Below are positions 40,511 to 42,465 of a DNA stretch of 42,465 bases, piece by piece. A model generated the notes under the pieces. The model did not search any database. It was not told where the DNA came from and worked only from the letters and a program-made list of their open reading frames with translations. Made by a program: the position numbers and the translations under genes. Positions within the stretch are counted from its first letter, which is position 1. Each line of letters begins with the position of its first letter. Origin of the DNA: Pyxidicoccus fallax (GTDB lineage: Bacteria; Myxococcota; Myxococcia; Myxococcales; Myxococcaceae); the NCBI RefSeq assembly GCF_012933655.1, contig NZ_JABBJJ010000075.1, forward strand, positions 1 to 42,465, written 5' to 3'.

Positions 40511-42235
40511 TCACGGCAGGTACGACAGGGACTCCAGCGCCCGGCGGGCCTGCACCATGCCGTGGCCGTAGCCCTCGTCGTGGCCGACGGGGCCCAGGTC
40601 CCTCGCGGTGCTCACCAGCGCCTCGCGCACCTGCGCGGGCGTGGCGGACGGGTGGGCGCTGAACAGCAGCGCGGCCACACCGACGACGTACGGCGTGGAC
40701 ATGGAGGTGCCGGACATGTGCGTGTAGTCCGTCGGCTCCACGTGGACGCGCACGTTGTACCCGAGCACCCGGTCCAACATCGTGCCGCCCGCCTGGTTGA
40801 TGGTGACGGCCGGCACCCACCGGCCGCGCCGGGGCAGGGAGAAGATTTCCAGGCCGCCCTCCACCACCTCGTTGCCGATGATGACGGCCTGCGCGCCCTG
40901 CTTCATCACGTTGACCATGACCTGCTCGATGGGGAGGAAGCCCGGCCGCACGTAGGCGATGAAGCCGCTGCACGTGCTGTCCTTGCACGACTCCAGCGAG
41001 TCACCCGCGCCGCAGTCCACCAGCGGGGCCACCTTGGTGCCCGCGGGGCTGTACTGCAGCGGGCGCGACATGAGCTGCGTCTCGTTCGCGTCCAGCTCCA
41101 ACACCTCGGACCTGCCGCCCAGGCCGCGCGGGAAGAGGGACAGCACGTCCACGCCCGGCGCCACCAGCGCCAGCTCGTGCCCGCCGGAGGAGAAGTCCGC
41201 CCGCCGGCCCTGGTCGTCCACCGCGCCCACCGCCAGCACGGACGGGTCCGACGCGGGATAGGACACCACCTGTCCACCGTCATTGCCCGACGCGGCCACC
41301 ACCAGCATCCCGCTGTCGTACGCCGCCTGGAACGCCTCCAGCGTCGTCTTCGAGGCGAAGCCCCCGCCCAGCGACAGCGAGGCCACCTTCGCCTTCTTGG
41401 CCGAGCAGTACTCCAGCGCCGCCAGCACGATGCTCATCTGCGTGCGGCCGTTCAGGTCCAGCACCCGGGCGATGACGAGCTCCGTGCCGGGCGCCACGCC
41501 CACCAGGCTTCCCGTCTCCATGCCCTTGATGGGCGCGCCCGGCCGCGCCGCGACGATGCCCGCCACGTGCGTGCCGTGGCCGGAGCCCCACGCGCCGAGG
41601 ACGCCGTCACTGGTGTTCGTGTCGCCGTCCAGGAAGTCCCAGCTGGCCACCACCGCTTGCCGCAGCGACGGGTGCTCCATGTCCAGGCCGCTGTCGATGA
41701 TGCACACCCGCGTGCCCGCGCCCGTGGGCCGCCCCGGGTCCGGCTGGCCGTCCTCGTCCAGGTCCCAGACCTCGTTGGCCTGCACCTGCCGCAGGCCACC
41801 GGCATATCCACCGGGGATGCGGCCCCGCGCCGCCGCGGACGCGAACGACAACGCCGGTGCCGTGGCCGCGCCCAGCGAGTGCCACACCTGGTCCGGCTCG
41901 ATGCTCTCGACGCTCGGGTCCTTCGCCAGCGCCTCCCGCTCCCGGGACGACAGGCGCGCGGCCACCGCGGGCACGCTGCGGAAGGTGGCCGTCACCTGGC
42001 CGCCGAACTGGCGCACGCGCGAGGCGGCCGACACGCCGTCATCCCGGTAGCGGATGATGAACGGCTCCCGCCCGTCGTCCAGGGGCAGGCTCGGCGCGGT
42101 CAGCGCCCGTGCCTCGTCCGTGAGCGCGCCCGCGGTGACACCCGGACAGGCGCCTCCCTGGGCCTCCGTGTACAGAGTGTTCTCCGGCGCGCATGCCGCC
42201 AGTGCCATCAGCCCGACGAGTCCCCACCGATTCAT
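40511..42235 (-). CDS. S8 subtilisin-family protease lipoprotein with PA domain
   Basis: A 574-residue secreted serine protease. The N-terminus has a lipobox-like LMALAAC (Cys 15). Residues about 57-120 form an I9-type inhibitor propeptide (FIIRYRDDGVSA, VESIEPDQVW). The catalytic triad is D181 in IIDSGLDMEHP, H223 in HGTHVAG and S511 in SGTSMSTP, with the oxyanion Asn in AASGND. An insert between the Asn and Ser blocks (about 375-470; GTKVAPLVDCGAGD, and QAVIIGNE) looks like a protease-associated domain. The ATG at 42235 has GGAG about 7 nt upstream. Such enzymes serve extracellular digestion, in line with predation. The remaining 230 bases to the window end show no gene. Confidence 0.95.
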   Translation of the reverse strand: MNRWGLVGLMALAACAPENTLYTEAQGGACPGVTAGALTDEARALTAPSLPLDDGREPFIIRYRDDGVSAASRVRQFGGQVTATFRSVPAVAARLSSREREALAKDPSVESIEPDQVWHSLGAATAPALSFASAAARGRIPGGYAGGLRQVQANEVWDLDEDGQPDPGRPTGAGTRVCIIDSGLDMEHPSLRQAVVASWDFLDGDTNTSDGVLGAWGSGHGTHVAGIVAARPGAPIKGMETGSLVGVAPGTELVIARVLDLNGRTQMSIVLAALEYCSAKKAKVASLSLGGGFASKTTLEAFQAAYDSGMLVVAASGNDGGQVVSYPASDPSVLAVGAVDDQGRRADFSSGGHELALVAPGVDVLSLFPRGLGGRSEVLELDANETQLMSRPLQYSPAGTKVAPLVDCGAGDSLESCKDSTCSGFIAYVRPGFLPIEQVMVNVMKQGAQAVIIGNEVVEGGLEIFSLPRRGRWVPAVTINQAGGTMLDRVLGYNVRVHVEPTDYTHMSGTSMSTPYVVGVAALLFSAHPSATPAQVREALVSTARDLGPVGHDEGYGHGMVQARRALESLSYLP

Positions 42236-42465
42236 GAGCCACTCCTTCCGTCAACGCCGCCTGACGACATCGTCACCGCTCGGGCCGGAAGGAGATTCCA
42301 GCCAACGGAGCGCGGATGCCTTCAGGGAGTGCATCCCTCCGCGCCTCCGCAATGGCCGCGGGGAGGCGCCGAGCACGCGAGGTGCGCGGGTTCACATCGC
42401 GTGTGTTGGGCCCCGGAACCGCGGACCCCTTCGACCCTGGCCGCCCCCAGGGCCCTCTCCTGCCT

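Overview
The window is GC-rich (roughly 70%) and densely coded. It looks like a chromosomal segment of a myxobacterium (Myxococcus/Corallococcus/Pyxidicoccus type). The reasons are the codon bias (G/C at third positions), the many small secreted lipoproteins, a kelch lipoprotein, an FHA protein with a sigma54-activator-type tail, a MEDS-domain histidine kinase and a di-haem peroxidase lipoprotein. I saw no rRNA, tRNA, CRISPR array, insertion sequence or integrase. The genus assignment is inference.

Layout. 1-6.9 kb: the 3' end of an upstream gene coupled to a small immunity-like protein, a LysR regulator, a secreted unknown, a stand-alone SMC/RecF-like ATPase, two alpha/beta hydrolases and a Cys-rich lipoprotein. 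6.9-15 kb: a DUF427 protein, then on the minus strand a tightly overlapping four-gene unit: MoxR-type AAA+ ATPase, DUF5682 protein, VWA (MIDAS) protein and SWIM zinc-finger/HEAT protein. This has the same composition and order as E. coli yehL-yehM-yehP-yehQ. A Tat-exported hydrolase lies 36 nt upstream on the same strand, divergent from an AraC regulator. 17-22.7 kb: a membrane protein, argS with an overlapping GNAT gene, a DUF3088 protein and a secreted DUF4185 protein with two C-terminal binding modules. 22.8-24.9 kb: a lower-GC, 4-nt-overlapping ATPase/HNH pair resembling the Septu (PtuA/PtuB) anti-phage system. 24.9-26.7 kb: an HxlR regulator divergent from an AhpD/CMD-like protein with two near-identical palindromic operators between them, then an MlaF-like ABC ATPase that lacks two catalytic residues. 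26.9-32.6 kb: MEDS histidine kinase, FHA/Fis protein without an ATPase core, orphan MalK-type ATPase, an MFS gene with an in-frame stop near its apparent start, YbaK, and a 65-residue helical protein. 33-42.2 kb: a PRC-barrel-like protein, kelch lipoprotein, a repeat-filled spacer, a Cys-rich lipoprotein, M24 peptidase, di-haem peroxidase, small lipoprotein, DUF2267 protein, beta-barrel protein and an S8 protease with PA domain.

The two most system-like loci are the MoxR-DUF5682-VWA-SWIM unit (7.2-14.9 kb) and the Septu-like pair (22.8-24.9 kb). Several convergent gene pairs end in strong GC-rich stems without T tracts, which I read as bidirectional terminators.
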